A DNA stretch of 64,000 bases from Opitutales bacterium. Its GTDB lineage: Bacteria; Verrucomicrobiota; Verrucomicrobiia; Opitutales; Intestinicryptomonadaceae. The DNA is taken from NCBI GenBank assembly GCA_015061945.1, contig SUVP01000002.1, positions 62,001-126,000 on the forward strand. The letters run 5' to 3'. The notes under the pieces were generated by a model. That model was not told the DNA's origin. It was given only the letters and a program-made list of their open reading frames with translations, and did not search any database. Position 1 is the first letter of the stretch, and each line of letters starts with the position of its first letter. The translations under genes and the position numbers were made by a program. This document shows, piece after piece, positions 1 to 9,754 of the stretch.

Positions 1-1312
1 TGAACGTTGGCGACCATACAAACGTTTTACCGTTTGAAATTATCTCATCTCGAGAATCTGCAAAACGATAATTTTCTGTATACAACATTCCTGTCTGTTG
101 GAGCATTTCGCCATAGCGTAATTTTATTTTTTCGCCTTTGGGTGCCGACATTTTTATTTCAGCCCAGCCGACCATATTTTGCCCCATATCGACAATAAAC
201 TTTTTGTCGCCAATTTTTCTGATATTTACAGGTTTTAAATATTGCATAGGGCGAATCATCGTGTTGCGACGTGCATCTTCAAAGTCAGGTTTCGATTTAA
301 TTTTGTACGAAGCATTTTTCCAATTTGAATCGTCAAACCCTACTTCATTCCAGCCGTCCATTTCCAAACGAGCATCGTATTTTTCGCCCATATAAATATC
401 AGAATATTGAATTGCTCCATACGAGCTTTTCCACGATTTGTCTGTTGCAAGTTGCAAGTTTGAGCCGTCGTCAAATTCGATATCGAGATAAATTTTTATT
501 GCGGGAATATCGCCGTAAACGCCTTTGTGTCGCCACCCGATTGTGCCAGCATACCAGCCATCGCCGAGCAATGCACCGATTGCATTTTTACCTTTTTCGA
601 GAAGTTTTGTGATGTCGTATGTATTAACTTGCACACGTTTGTTGTAATTTGTCCAGCCAGTTCCCCATACGTCATCTCCGATTTTTTCGCCGTTAATATA
701 CGCGTGGAAAACACCCAAACTTGCAACGTACATACGAGCTTTTTTTACTTGTCGATTAAGTTCAAATTCTTTGCGGAAATACGTTGGTTGAACTTCTGTC
801 TTTGCTGGTTTCTTTACGATTTTGTTTCCGCTACGAAGTGTCGGTTGCCACTTGCGTGGTTTGAATGGCGAGCTAATCCATTCTCCCAAAAAATCGGATT
901 TATCCAAGAGACCTGCTTCAAAAAATTTCACGTCCGACCACATCGATTCTCTGCCCTTGTTGTCCCAATATTTTACACGCCAATAAAGACGTTCTTGCGA
1001 CAACAATTCGCGATAAAATGGAATATTTATACTTTGCGAGCTTTCGACTTTTTTAGTATCCCAAACCGACGTTCTGTATAAGTCAGTTTCTGCAAGTGAA
1101 AAATCTTCGGGGTTATGTACAACTTGGATTCTATACGCTGTTTGTTTTATATTGTCGCCTTGTGGAAGTTTCCATGAGAACGACAATTTGCGTAAACAAT
1201 ATCCTACTGGATTATCAAAATTTTCTCCGACAGTTAAATCGTACGGCTTCAAAATATCCGCAAATATCGAAACTGGCAAAGTGAGCAATAATAGTGTATT
1301 TAAAAATTTCAT
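1..1312 (-). CDS. Alpha-L-rhamnosidase, GH78-type (N-terminal part, cut by window edge)
   Basis: The reverse strand is open from an ATG at 1312 to the window edge, giving about 437 residues. It starts with a signal peptide (MKFLNTLLLLTLPVSIFA). After a fibronectin-like first domain comes the bacterial rhamnosidase N-terminal domain, recognisable from ARMYVASLGVFHAYINGEKI, then GTGWTNYNKRVQVNTYDIT and LGDGWYAGTIGWR. A beta-sandwich ending in VDMGQNMVGWAEI follows. The catalytic (alpha/alpha)6 barrel lies beyond the edge, so catalytic residues cannot be checked. The family releases terminal alpha-L-rhamnose from rhamnogalacturonan, plant glycosides or bacterial polysaccharides. The signal peptide places it in the periplasm or outside. 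It faces away from the DUF2062 gene. Its role in pectin use with the distant GH105 gene is inferred. Confidence 0.9.
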   Translation of the reverse strand, partial: MKFLNTLLLLTLPVSIFADILKPYDLTVGENFDNPVGYCLRKLSFSWKLPQGDNIKQTAYRIQVVHNPEDFSLAETDLYRTSVWDTKKVESSQSINIPFYRELLSQERLYWRVKYWDNKGRESMWSDVKFFEAGLLDKSDFLGEWISSPFKPRKWQPTLRSGNKIVKKPAKTEVQPTYFRKEFELNRQVKKARMYVASLGVFHAYINGEKIGDDVWGTGWTNYNKRVQVNTYDITKLLEKGKNAIGALLGDGWYAGTIGWRHKGVYGDIPAIKIYLDIEFDDGSNLQLATDKSWKSSYGAIQYSDIYMGEKYDARLEMDGWNEVGFDDSNWKNASYKIKSKPDFEDARRNTMIRPMQYLKPVNIRKIGDKKFIVDMGQNMVGWAEIKMSAPKGEKIKLRYGEMLQQTGMLYTENYRFADSRDEIISNGKTFVWSPTF

Positions 1313-1448
1313 AAAACAGCAAAGTATCAAAAAAACAAAAATTTTCAACACATAAAGAAAAAAATCCATTTGATTTAGTGTTAAAATATGCTCGCAATAA
1401 AAATCGATTTTTGATTTTATCGAACAGAAATAATAAGGAGATTTTGCT

Positions 1449-1940
1449 GTGAAAATTTTTTCATACATTAAAGAAAAATTTAAACTACTCTATAATAAGA
1501 TGGTCGGCGAAGAAGCATCTTCCTCTTACATCGCACGCGGTTGGGCAATCGGAATGTTCTTTGGGTGTTCAATTCCATTCGGGGTACAGTTGATGCTTTC
1601 AATACCTTGTGCATTTATCCTCAAAGGTAGCAAAATTGGTGCGACAATCGGCACATTTATAACAAACCATTTTTCGATTTTTATTATCTATCCACTGCAA
1701 ACTTATGGCGGAGCAAAACTGATTGGTTTGCCTCTCTCGTATGATGACATTAAAAGTGCGATGATGGAAGTTATCGAAAAACAAAATTACGAAACTTTAT
1801 TGTCGTTAGGCGTCGATATTGCGATTGCGTTTGCTGTCGGTGGGTTAGTTATGGCACTTGTTTTCACCCCGATAACTTATTTTGGTGTAAAATATTTGGT
1901 TGATAAATATCGTGCAAAAAATGAAAAAAATAATCAATAA
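1449..1940 (+). CDS. DUF2062 membrane protein
   Basis: A 163-residue protein starting at a GTG, supported by an AAGGAG ribosome site about 8 bases upstream. It matches the DUF2062 pattern: a short amphipathic N-terminus, then ARGWAIGMFFGCSIPFGVQ, a hydrophobic hairpin with GATIGTFITNHFSIFIIYPL, and a second pair of membrane segments (residues about 115-150) before a charged tail. Family members are small inner-membrane proteins of unknown biochemical function, sometimes next to glycosyltransferase or lipid genes. Here it stands alone between a rhamnosidase and a porin, so context gives no clue. The family call is firm; the function is unknown. Confidence 0.8.
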   Translation: MKIFSYIKEKFKLLYNKMVGEEASSSYIARGWAIGMFFGCSIPFGVQLMLSIPCAFILKGSKIGATIGTFITNHFSIFIIYPLQTYGGAKLIGLPLSYDDIKSAMMEVIEKQNYETLLSLGVDIAIAFAVGGLVMALVFTPITYFGVKYLVDKYRAKNEKNNQ

Positions 1941-2007
1941 GAATGCGATTTTTGTTGCAAGATAAAAAGTATTTATCAACATATCTAATCTTTTAACTGC
2001 AAAAACT

Positions 2008-2835
2008 ATGAAAAAAACAATAATCACAATCACATCGATAGTCGCATGCGCATTCGCATCGTTTGCTGCGGACGCTGCTTGCACAAACGCTTGCTGTGCA
2101 TCTAAGCCTGCAAAGCAAATCAACACACTCGCAGACGAAGAAGTATGTGCAAATCTTCTCGAAAGATTCTCGGCTTCTGTTTCTGTTGGTTATGAATCAG
2201 AATATGTATTCCGTGGCTTGAAAGTACAAGGTGCATCAATCAACCCAGAAGTTGATTTTGCATACGACCTCGGAAGCGGTTTCGCTGTATACGCTGGTGT
2301 TTGGGGTAATATGCCTGTTAAGTCAGACACAGAAAACGAAATGGATATTTACACAGGTATCACATACGATTTCCAAAACTTCACATTTGATCTCGGATAC
2401 CTCGCATATCTCTATAACGAAGACACAGAAAATTCGCACGAAATTAAATTCGCTGTTTCTTATGACACAGTCGACCTCCTCGGCGAATTCAATGTTAGCC
2501 CAACAGTTGCATTCTACCACGACTTCTCTCTCGATTCATACACATTGGAAGCAGGTTTGACATACTCAGCACCTGTTACAAAATGGATTGCTGACAGAAA
2601 CTGGGGAACAATCGATCTCGCAGCAGTATACGGTTGGAACTCTGTAAAGAGCCTCAGTGCTGGTCGCGACGGCTACACATACATCGCTCTCTCAGCTGAC
2701 GCAGTTGTTGCTCTTAACGACTACTGCAAATTCTCTGTTGGCGTACGCTATGCATACGCACACGACAGACCAGCATGGTACAGAGATTGCGACGAAACTG
2801 TATGGTTCGGCACATCGATGACAGTTGGTTTCTAA
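2008..2835 (+). CDS. TorF/Gcw_chp-like outer-membrane beta-barrel protein
   Basis: A 275-residue secreted protein with a signal peptide (MKKTIITITSIVACAFASFA) and a small Cys-rich stretch after cleavage (residues about 24-31, CTNACCAS). The body alternates short aromatic-rich strands and ends in Phe (TVGF), the usual outer-membrane barrel signal. The segment SVGYESEYVFRGLKVQGASI resembles the start of the Gcw_chp/TorF putative porin family. Codon choice (CTC, GAC, TAC, ACA) is more biased than in neighbouring genes, suggesting strong expression. It has its own terminator and no operon partner. It probably forms an outer-membrane channel, but substrate and pore function are inferred only. Confidence 0.65.
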   Translation: MKKTIITITSIVACAFASFAADAACTNACCASKPAKQINTLADEEVCANLLERFSASVSVGYESEYVFRGLKVQGASINPEVDFAYDLGSGFAVYAGVWGNMPVKSDTENEMDIYTGITYDFQNFTFDLGYLAYLYNEDTENSHEIKFAVSYDTVDLLGEFNVSPTVAFYHDFSLDSYTLEAGLTYSAPVTKWIADRNWGTIDLAAVYGWNSVKSLSAGRDGYTYIALSADAVVALNDYCKFSVGVRYAYAHDRPAWYRDCDETVWFGTSMTVGF

Positions 2836-2850
2836 TTTAATCAACACATC

Positions 2851-2885
2851 AAAAAAATGGCTTCCTTCGGGGAGCCATTTTTTTT
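2851..2885. terminator. Bidirectional rho-independent terminator
   Basis: A stem ATGGCTTCC / GGGAGCCAT closed by a stable TTCG loop, flanked by an A-run on the left and a T-run on the right. It sits between the convergent porin and birA genes, so it can end both transcripts. Confidence 0.85.
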
Positions 2886-2899
2886 GCATTACAAACATT

Positions 2900-3688
2900 T
2901 TACTTTTTAATAATCGATGCTTCCAAACCTGCAATCTGCTTTATTTCGCCAGTTTTAAGCTTTAACAAAAGCTCGCCATTATTGGCAATTCCAGACGCAA
3001 TACCCGATAACACGCTACTGCCGACATCTATCTGAATATCCTTTCCTGACAACCAATCATAATGCGAAAATTCTCTCGCAAGATTTTCCGTAGACTTTGC
3101 TCGAACAGTTTCAAGGATTGCCAACGCTACAATTTTTGCAATATCGTACATCGAGAAATTTTGCGTTGTCGAGTCTTCTAAAATTCCGATAGTTTCAGCG
3201 ATAGACTCGTCAACGGGATTTTCCGGATGAAAGCAATTTATACCTATTCCCAAGATTATAGATTTTTCCGTGGCATCGATTTTTAATTCCGTAAGCATTC
3301 CAGCGATTTTTTTGCCCGTCGAAGAATATATATCGTTTGGCCATTTTATGTAAAGTTGTGTTGATAATTTTTTTTCGAGTGCAGAGCAAACCGATACGGC
3401 GACACGTGTTGTAAACGAGCGTATTAAAGTTGAATCGTGTGGAGCTGGAATTACAACCGACATACATAGTGTTGTGTCGGGTTGGGCATACCATTTGCGA
3501 GAAAGCCTCCCCTTGCCTGCGTTTTGCTCACGTGCGACCACAACAAATGGAGCTTCGACTTTTTCGGACAATAATTTTGATGCGTACACATTTGTGCTAT
3601 CGACACAATCGAGCCAAAAAATTTTATCTGCAAATTCTGTATTTGAAAATGCCGAAACTAATTTTGATTTCTCGAATATCTCTCGCAT
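2900..3688 (-). CDS. birA: Biotin--[acetyl-CoA-carboxylase] ligase, single-domain
   Basis: A 262-residue ligase that activates biotin with ATP and transfers it to the lysine of biotin carboxyl carrier proteins. Diagnostic motifs are DSTN (residues about 30-33), the biotinyl-AMP loop AGKGRLSRKW, KWPNDIY, GKKIAGML and ILGIGINC. It lacks the N-terminal helix-turn-helix of E. coli BirA, so it should be only an enzyme and not the biotin-operon repressor. It lies downstream of clpC but behind a terminator, so it is probably transcribed from its own promoter or by read-through. The target carboxylase is not in this window. Confidence 0.93.
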   Translation of the reverse strand: MREIFEKSKLVSAFSNTEFADKIFWLDCVDSTNVYASKLLSEKVEAPFVVVAREQNAGKGRLSRKWYAQPDTTLCMSVVIPAPHDSTLIRSFTTRVAVSVCSALEKKLSTQLYIKWPNDIYSSTGKKIAGMLTELKIDATEKSIILGIGINCFHPENPVDESIAETIGILEDSTTQNFSMYDIAKIVALAILETVRAKSTENLAREFSHYDWLSGKDIQIDVGSSVLSGIASGIANNGELLLKLKTGEIKQIAGLEASIIKK

Positions 3689-3726
3689 TTTTTTATTTTC
3701 CGAAAACTAAACATTCTTACAAGCAC

Positions 3727-3755
3727 AAAAAAAACGCCACGTTTGTGCGTGGCGT
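3727..3755 (-). terminator. Rho-independent terminator after clpC
   Basis: Read on the minus strand: stem ACGCCACG, loop CACAAA, stem CGTGGCGT, then eight T. It lies just after the clpC stop and before birA, closing the mcsA-mcsB-clpC transcript. Confidence 0.85.
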
Positions 3756-3763
3756 GATGTAAA

Positions 3764-6259
3764 TTAAATCTTTTTGCAGACGCCTTTGCCACCCGATTTT
3801 TTCTGTTTAAAAACGAGTTTTTTTGAATCATCCGAAAGCGACACAACAATCTTTTGCGACGATTCCACCAAATTGCCTTTTAAGATTTCTTCCGCAAGTG
3901 CGTCTTCAAGCTCACGTTCGATTGCACGTTTTAGTGGACGTGCTCCGTATTTTTCGTCCCAACCTTTTGAGATGAGAAAATCTATCGCATCAGAATCGAG
4001 TTCAATAGTCATACCTTTTTCGGCGAGACGCAAACGGAGTTTATCGAGTTCAAGCTCGATAATTTTTTCCATATCTGCTTTTCGCAACATTCTAAACAAG
4101 ACAATATCGTTTATACGATTGAGAAATTCTGGGCGGAACGATTTTTTCATTTCGTCGAGAACCTTCTCTTTGAGTTTCTCATAATCTTCGTCAAAATTGT
4201 TTGCGTCAAAGCCCATTGATGGATTTTTCTGCAAAATGTTTGCACCGACATTACTTGTCAAAATTATAATCGTATTGCGGAAATCTACTGTTCTACCGAG
4301 GCTATCGGTTAGGCGTCCGTCCTCCAAAACTTGAAGGAGAATTTGCACGACATCAGGATGTGCTTTTTCGATTTCGTCAAAAAGAATTACACTGTATGGG
4401 CGACGGCGTACTTGTTCTGTAAGTTGTCCGCCGTCTTCGTGTCCGACATATCCAGGGGGCGAACCAATCAAACGAGACACCGAGTATTTTTCCATATACT
4501 CCGACATATCGATTTGGATGAGCGATTCTTGTTTGCCGAACATTTGTTCTGCGAGTGTCTTTGCCAAGTATGTTTTGCCAACACCTGTCGGACCAAGGAA
4601 AAGGAACGAACCAATCGGACGCTTTGGATCTTTCAACGCTGCTCTCGAGCGACGCAACGCACGGGCGATAACGCTTGTTGCTTCTTCTTGTCCGATTACA
4701 CGCTTTTGCAAATAATCTTCAAGCTCGAGAAGTTTTCGGCTTTCTTCTTTTTCCATTCTCGAAAGCGGAATACCTGTCCATGTTGAAACGACCGTGTAAA
4801 TATCGTCATCAGAAACTTCGACTTGCGTTTTATCAATCGACTTCTTCCATGCAGAAACGATATCTTCTTTTTGTTTCTTCAACGATTTTTCTTCGTCTCT
4901 AAATTTTACAGCGTCTTCAAAACGTTGTTCACGAACAGCGTTCTCTTTTTCGACATTCACTTGTGCGATTTTCTCGTTTATTGCGACAACCTCTTGCGGA
5001 CGTTCCAACATTTTTATGCGTGCGCGCGAACCTGCTTCGTCGATAACGTCGATGGCTTTGTCTGGTAAAAATCTGCTTGTGATATATCTTTCTGAAAGTT
5101 TCACAGCCGATTCCAACGCTGAATCTGTATAAATGCAATGGTGATGTTTTTCGTAATTTGCACGAAGTCCCTTGAGGATTGCTATTGCATCTTCTCGAGA
5201 CGGCTCGTCAACTTTCACACTTTGAAAACGTCTATCGAGTGCACTGTCTTTCTCGATGAATTTGCGATACTCTGCAACTGTTGTTGCACCTATACATTGA
5301 AGTGAGCCTCTCGAAAGTGCTGGCTTGAAGATGTTTGATGCGTCCATTGCACCTTCAGATGCTCCTGCACCGACAATCGTATGAAGTTCGTCGATGAACA
5401 AAATGACATCGCCAACTTTTTCGATTTCTTCCATCACGGCTTTTATGCGTTCTTCAAATTGTCCACGATATTTTGTACCCGCAACCATCAACGCCATATC
5501 AAGAGTGATAACACGTTTCGATGCTATTATTTCAGGCACTTCTCCCGACGCTATTTCTTGTGCCAACCCTTCTACGATTGCCGTTTTGCCAACACCAGCT
5601 TCGCCAATCAATACAGGATTATTTTTTGTGCGTCGGCACAATATTTGTATGACACGCATAATCTCTTTGGCACGTCCGATTACTGGATCAAGCTTGCCTT
5701 TCTTTGCTAATTCAGTAAGATCTCGACCAAACGCTTTGAGTGCACTTTGTTTGCCTTGTTCCATTGGCTCTGCACCTTCAGACATCGGAATATCTTGCTC
5801 TGGATTTTCTGGCATATCGCCAACAAATTTTGGATCAAGTTCTGCGAGAATTTGCTTGCGACAAATATCTATATCAACGCCAAGTTCACGCAATACTTCA
5901 GATGCCACGCCTTCGCCTTCTCGAAGAAGTCCAAGCAAAATATGTTCTGTGCCGATGTAATTGTGCTTAAGTTGCGACGCCTCGTACGATGCCAACGCGA
6001 GAACTTTTTTCACACGTTGCGTATGTTGCAAATTTGCATTTTCTTCAGGCGGAAGATTGCCAACCTTGCGGACGACTGCCTCGTTGACATTTTCCAAATT
6101 TATGCCCATTTTGCGAAGTACATTTACTGCCACGCCTTGACCAAGACGAATCAATCCAAGCAAGATATGTTCTGTGCCGATATATCCGTGCTTGAGTCTT
6201 TCAGCTTCTTTGCGAGACAATGTTAATACTTGTTGAGCTCTGGGTGTTAAATGTTGCAT
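3764..6259 (-). CDS. clpC: AAA+ unfoldase ClpC
   Basis: An 831-residue Hsp100 unfoldase that feeds substrates to the ClpP protease. It has two N-terminal Clp_N repeats (residues 1-145, with the paired [11 protein letters not shown] / [11 protein letters not shown]), a first AAA module with Walker A GEAGVGKT (219-226) and Walker B ILFIDE, a middle domain containing a UVR-like helix pair (about 440-463, [11 protein letters not shown]) typical of ClpC rather than ClpB, and a second AAA module with GPTGVGKT (556-563). The C-terminal ClpB_D2 domain follows. The start at 6259 gives the canonical [12 protein letters not shown]-terminus. It is the last gene of the mcsA-mcsB-clpC operon, so it probably degrades arginine-phosphorylated proteins marked by McsB. 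No clpP is in the window. Confidence 0.97.
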   Translation of the reverse strand: MQHLTPRAQQVLTLSRKEAERLKHGYIGTEHILLGLIRLGQGVAVNVLRKMGINLENVNEAVVRKVGNLPPEENANLQHTQRVKKVLALASYEASQLKHNYIGTEHILLGLLREGEGVASEVLRELGVDIDICRKQILAELDPKFVGDMPENPEQDIPMSEGAEPMEQGKQSALKAFGRDLTELAKKGKLDPVIGRAKEIMRVIQILCRRTKNNPVLIGEAGVGKTAIVEGLAQEIASGEVPEIIASKRVITLDMALMVAGTKYRGQFEERIKAVMEEIEKVGDVILFIDELHTIVGAGASEGAMDASNIFKPALSRGSLQCIGATTVAEYRKFIEKDSALDRRFQSVKVDEPSREDAIAILKGLRANYEKHHHCIYTDSALESAVKLSERYITSRFLPDKAIDVIDEAGSRARIKMLERPQEVVAINEKIAQVNVEKENAVREQRFEDAVKFRDEEKSLKKQKEDIVSAWKKSIDKTQVEVSDDDIYTVVSTWTGIPLSRMEKEESRKLLELEDYLQKRVIGQEEATSVIARALRRSRAALKDPKRPIGSFLFLGPTGVGKTYLAKTLAEQMFGKQESLIQIDMSEYMEKYSVSRLIGSPPGYVGHEDGGQLTEQVRRRPYSVILFDEIEKAHPDVVQILLQVLEDGRLTDSLGRTVDFRNTIIILTSNVGANILQKNPSMGFDANNFDEDYEKLKEKVLDEMKKSFRPEFLNRINDIVLFRMLRKADMEKIIELELDKLRLRLAEKGMTIELDSDAIDFLISKGWDEKYGARPLKRAIERELEDALAEEILKGNLVESSQKIVVSLSDDSKKLVFKQKKSGGKGVCKKI

Positions 6260-6305
6260 AGAAATTCTATTCCCTACAATTCTACAAACGCATAAAAATT
6301 TTGCG

Positions 6306-7355
6306 TTATTTAATTTTTAATTTTGGAAGAGCTTTGACTACGCTGTTTAGGTACGATGCTCTCACTTTATCGCGTTCTTGCGAGTCAATCTCTCTGATAT
6401 TGAATTTTCGTTGTATATGTGCTGGTTTTATATCGAGCATTACTTCGTCAATCATATTGATTGCGTAAGTCGCATCTTGCATAAGCCCCATATCTGCACA
6501 AAGACGCAATGTTGACAAATGTTCCATTGCTTCTGCAGTATCAATAAGCCTACAATTTTTCAAGATTGCAACAGCTCGAGATATTTTATCCTGTAATATT
6601 ATCGGCGAATCTTGCCACAACTTAAGGCGGGCGTTTATTTCAAACTCGCAAACTTTTTCACCAAACTTTATTATCTTTTTTATGATGTCGTCTTCCGACA
6701 TCCCCAAGGTTTGTTGGTTCGATATCTGGAAAAACGCTCCGTATGAATCGCTACCTTCGCCATCTGCACCTCGCACGACCATTCCAAGTTGATTGAGACC
6801 TCGTGCGATTTTTTCCATTTGTTCGGTCAACGCAAGTGCTGGCAAGTGCATCATAAGCGATGCACGCATTCCAGTGCCTACATTTGTTGGGCATGCTGTT
6901 AGATAACCGAAGTCGTCGCTATATGCGTATTCGATATTTTTTTCGATAGCATCGTCTGTTGCGTTCAGTTTACGCCACAAAGATTTTAAGCATTGTTTCA
7001 CCCCAAGTGCTTGCACACGCAAATGGTCTTCTTCGTTTATCATTGCCGACAAAGAATAGTCTGCTGAATAAAATACGCCAGATGCTGGTGAACCTGCGGG
7101 TAATTCTCGACTTGCCAATTTATCTTCAATCAACATCGCTCTGCCGAACTCTGATATTTCCGACATTTTCACGCACTCGCCACCTTTGAATTGTCGAGCC
7201 TTTGAAAGAGCGTTGAAGCAAATATCGTAAATATTTGCAAGCTCATCGGGCGACGCAGAATTTGCAAATCGCTTACCCGCAATATTGCGAGCAAGACGTA
7301 TGCGTGATGTCATTATGATTGACGAATTTTTTTTATGTTCAGTTGAGTCAATCAT
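6306..7355 (-). CDS. mcsB: Protein-arginine kinase McsB
   Basis: A 349-residue ATP:guanido phosphotransferase-fold kinase. Visible motifs are SRIRLARN (residues 17-24, nucleotide phosphate binding), NEEDH (about 107-111, catalytic glutamate), CPTNVGTG with Cys155, and RGADGEGS near 220. In Firmicutes McsB phosphorylates arginines on misfolded proteins and on the repressor CtsR, targeting them to ClpC-ClpP. Its ATG overlaps the mcsA stop by four bases (ATGA), showing translational coupling. It lacks the extra N-terminal domains of animal creatine and arginine kinases, which supports McsB. Confidence 0.95.
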   Translation of the reverse strand: MIDSTEHKKNSSIIMTSRIRLARNIAGKRFANSASPDELANIYDICFNALSKARQFKGGECVKMSEISEFGRAMLIEDKLASRELPAGSPASGVFYSADYSLSAMINEEDHLRVQALGVKQCLKSLWRKLNATDDAIEKNIEYAYSDDFGYLTACPTNVGTGMRASLMMHLPALALTEQMEKIARGLNQLGMVVRGADGEGSDSYGAFFQISNQQTLGMSEDDIIKKIIKFGEKVCEFEINARLKLWQDSPIILQDKISRAVAILKNCRLIDTAEAMEHLSTLRLCADMGLMQDATYAINMIDEVMLDIKPAHIQRKFNIREIDSQERDKVRASYLNSVVKALPKLKIK

Positions 7356-8008
7356 TTTGTTTTCCCGATATCATTAAGTTTATCTCGCAACTTGGCGGCG
7401 TCTTCATAACGCTCTTCAGAAATTGCATCAGCCAATTTTTTTTGGAGCGATTCTTCTGTTTCAACCTCGTTATTTTGCGATTCTTTCTCGGCTGGTTTTA
7501 TATTGATTTTTATCGTCTTTTCAGCGAGCGAAGCAATTTCTTCGAGTGCTGTTTCGAGATTTTCTTCAAATACTTCTTCTCCGATTATTTCTTCAAAATC
7601 GCGTAATTTTTTAGATACATCGATTTTTGCAAAGCAATTTGCCTTGTGATTTTTTGGAGCTTTCCCTTTGTGTTCTGTTGAAGAATGCATCCCTGCGAAC
7701 AATTCAAAAAGCTTATTGCCAAGTGCCACATAGCAGTCTGGACACGAAAAGCGTGAGCCTTTTGCCATTTCTGACAACGACGCACCGCACGTTGGGCAAG
7801 TGTCTGTCTTGACAATATCTTTTTTCATCATCTTCTCAAACTCTTGGAGTTTTGGAAGCAAATCCATCGGCATATTTATTGCATCAAACGACGCTTTTTC
7901 GGCACATTTTGAGCATAGGTGAATTTTCACCTTCTTATTGTCGATAATCTTGGTGATATGTACTGTTGCGGGTTTTCCGCAAATATCGCATTTATGTTCT
8001 GTAGCCAT
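7352..8008 (-). CDS. mcsA: McsA-like zinc-finger/UVR activator of McsB
   Basis: A 218-residue protein with paired zinc-knuckle cysteines in the N-terminal half (CDICGK, CSKC, CPTCGA, CPDC) and a C-terminal UVR motif (residues about 180-215, EERYEDAAKLRDKLNDI), the same order as Firmicutes McsA. It is the known activator of McsB and a ClpC adaptor. The middle (about 100-170) is acidic and Lys-rich and is likely flexible. It is the first gene of mcsA-mcsB-clpC and follows purA by 59 bases that hold an inverted repeat. No ctsR gene is present upstream, unlike the Bacillus operon. Confidence 0.92.
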   Translation of the reverse strand: MATEHKCDICGKPATVHITKIIDNKKVKIHLCSKCAEKASFDAINMPMDLLPKLQEFEKMMKKDIVKTDTCPTCGASLSEMAKGSRFSCPDCYVALGNKLFELFAGMHSSTEHKGKAPKNHKANCFAKIDVSKKLRDFEEIIGEEVFEENLETALEEIASLAEKTIKINIKPAEKESQNNEVETEESLQKKLADAISEERYEDAAKLRDKLNDIGKTK

Positions 8009-8032
8009 TTCCCGTTTTCATATAAAGTTATC

Positions 8033-8052
8033 GCGAACACCTTAATGTTCGC
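8033..8052. promoter_or_regulatory. Inverted repeat upstream of mcsA, possible operator
   Basis: A perfect 7-base palindrome, GCGAACA-CCTTAA-TGTTCGC, 25 bases before the mcsA start and 15 bases after the purA stop. No T-run follows on the minus strand, so it does not look like a good intrinsic terminator. It matches neither the CtsR heptad repeat nor CIRCE. The half-site resembles a Gram-positive LexA box, but the spacer is too long. Operator or mRNA hairpin are both possible. Confidence 0.4.
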
Positions 8053-8067
8053 AACAACCATTTTGCA

Positions 8068-9612
8068 TTAAGCAAATTTTAGAAGTTCGTCGGTCGACGG
8101 CACGTCTCTTATAATTTGAGACTGCATCGGACCTACTCCTATATATCGTAAATTTGGCTTATAACTTAAGCCGTTTTTCGACGCTACCTCTATTACACTT
8201 TTTACGCAGAATGCGACGTATCTTTTTGCATTTTCCGGAAGCTCGTTAAACGAACGAACTTTTGAAATATCTTCTTCCCAACCTTTCAGCTGAACGTATA
8301 CTGGGCGAAGTTTTTTGCGGAGTGAATCGCAACGTGGAACGCCATAGTAAACCTTACCAGTAGAATCGTCGATATACGATGTGCAAACGAGCAATTCACC
8401 GCCTTGCCAGCCACCTGAATATGAAAGTGCGTCGAGCTTATTGATTACTATGTCTTCGTATCCGCCATAGCGAAGTGCATCGCCTTTTTCGACAGCATCG
8501 AACCAACCGACCATTCTTTGTCTGCCAGTACTTGTGCCAAATTCAAGTTCTTTAAGTTTTTGTGCGAGCGGATGTGCGTCGTCCATTTGGGTAAGGAAAA
8601 CGTGTGTGCCAACTTTTGTATCGTAAGCTTTGCAACATCCGAGAGTATGGACTGTACGCAACGGAACGCCTGAGCTCTGGAAAAATTCAGGAACACCAGT
8701 GTGCGATGCCGTAACGTTTGGAGCAAATCCATGACGCTTATCAAGCCAATACGATTGTCCGTATTCGCCGAGAATATATCGACCTTCTGCGAGAGTCTTT
8801 AAGCAAGCTTCGCGAACATCGCCGATATTTTTTGCGAGTTGTTTACCTGTATTCCAGTAATCGTCAACAACAGCATCGATATTAATTTCAAAAGGCTTTT
8901 CGCCCATATATTTTTCAAAATTAAAATCGGCTTCTTCAAATACGCCTTCGTTGATTGATTCTGCATTTGCACGCAATTCAGCTTTTGTGAGAGTCGCAAA
9001 GAAGCTCGCCCACTTTTCTGGCGATACTTTGCAAACGTGTTGAATGATATCGCAAGCACGTTTTAATTTTGCTGAAAGTTTTTTTGCAAAGTCTTCTTTA
9101 TTGCCGAGAAATTCTCCGTAGCAAATTTGGAATTGACCAACTTCGTCAGCATACGAAGGTGTTATACCACGCCCAGTTGAGCCACGAGGCTCTTCTTTCA
9201 AGATATTAACACGATAATCTTCCCAAGCCAAGTCGAGCAAACGGTGTCCGACATCACTCATCATCGTACGTTCGTCGATAAGGAGACGGTCAAAAATCTT
9301 ATATCCACGTTTTTCAAGTGGAGCACCTTCCCAAATAAATTTTCTTGGGTCTGCCACAACGCCGGCACCGACTGCGAGAATTTCAACATCATTCTCGATA
9401 ACACCAGCTGGCAAAAGATTCAATTTTACTCCGCCTGCGGTATGGCCCGAGTTAGCACCACCATTGACTTTCATCACGATAGCCACAATATCTTTGCGAC
9501 CCGAGTTCGCTTTGAGTTCGTCTATAACTTCATAGACGAGACGTCCTTTACCTTCGTCGCCCATGCTGATACCAACATCGGCAATAATTTGACTTTTAAA
9601 TTCTGTAAGCAT
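8068..9612 (-). CDS. purA: Adenylosuccinate synthetase, long divergent form
   Basis: A 514-residue GTP-dependent ligase joining IMP and aspartate in AMP synthesis. Common bacterial PurA has about 430 residues, so this is about 80 longer, with additional sequence in the region about 165-270. Essential motifs are kept: GDEGKG (18-23, with the catalytic Asp), GGANSGHT (51-58, catalytic His57; the first His of the usual GGHNAGHT is Ala), [29 protein letters not shown], and NKLDAL for GTP binding. The N-terminal P-loop reads VGISMGDEG instead of the usual GxQWGDEG. Because the catalytic Asp is retained, it is a synthetase and not the phage-type PurZ. It stands alone upstream of mcsA. Confidence 0.88.
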   Translation of the reverse strand: MLTEFKSQIIADVGISMGDEGKGRLVYEVIDELKANSGRKDIVAIVMKVNGGANSGHTAGGVKLNLLPAGVIENDVEILAVGAGVVADPRKFIWEGAPLEKRGYKIFDRLLIDERTMMSDVGHRLLDLAWEDYRVNILKEEPRGSTGRGITPSYADEVGQFQICYGEFLGNKEDFAKKLSAKLKRACDIIQHVCKVSPEKWASFFATLTKAELRANAESINEGVFEEADFNFEKYMGEKPFEINIDAVVDDYWNTGKQLAKNIGDVREACLKTLAEGRYILGEYGQSYWLDKRHGFAPNVTASHTGVPEFFQSSGVPLRTVHTLGCCKAYDTKVGTHVFLTQMDDAHPLAQKLKELEFGTSTGRQRMVGWFDAVEKGDALRYGGYEDIVINKLDALSYSGGWQGGELLVCTSYIDDSTGKVYYGVPRCDSLRKKLRPVYVQLKGWEEDISKVRSFNELPENAKRYVAFCVKSVIEVASKNGLSYKPNLRYIGVGPMQSQIIRDVPSTDELLKFA

Positions 9613-9754
9613 TGCTATTAAAATCTATAATAAAAAAACCGTTCAACTATAATGACCTACTCTTTTGATTTTACAACACCATTTTTCAACTTTTTCACTT
9701 AATTTTCGCCCAGAATACGCCAATTAAACGCAAATATTCAAATCCGACTAAAAA

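Noticed and set aside
5394-5960. 188-codon plus-strand ORF rich in Ser and Pro
   Set aside because: It is the antisense reading of the conserved first AAA region of clpC.
8033-8052. CIRCE or CtsR operator, or a LexA box, before mcsA
   Set aside because: The palindrome's arms and 6-base spacer match none of these: CIRCE has TTAGCACTC arms, CtsR has heptad direct repeats, and the LexA box has a shorter spacer.
8068-9612. PurZ-type 2-aminoadenine synthesis enzyme instead of PurA
   Set aside because: The catalytic Asp of GDEGKG, which PurZ enzymes lack, is present, and no phage or dATPase gene is nearby.
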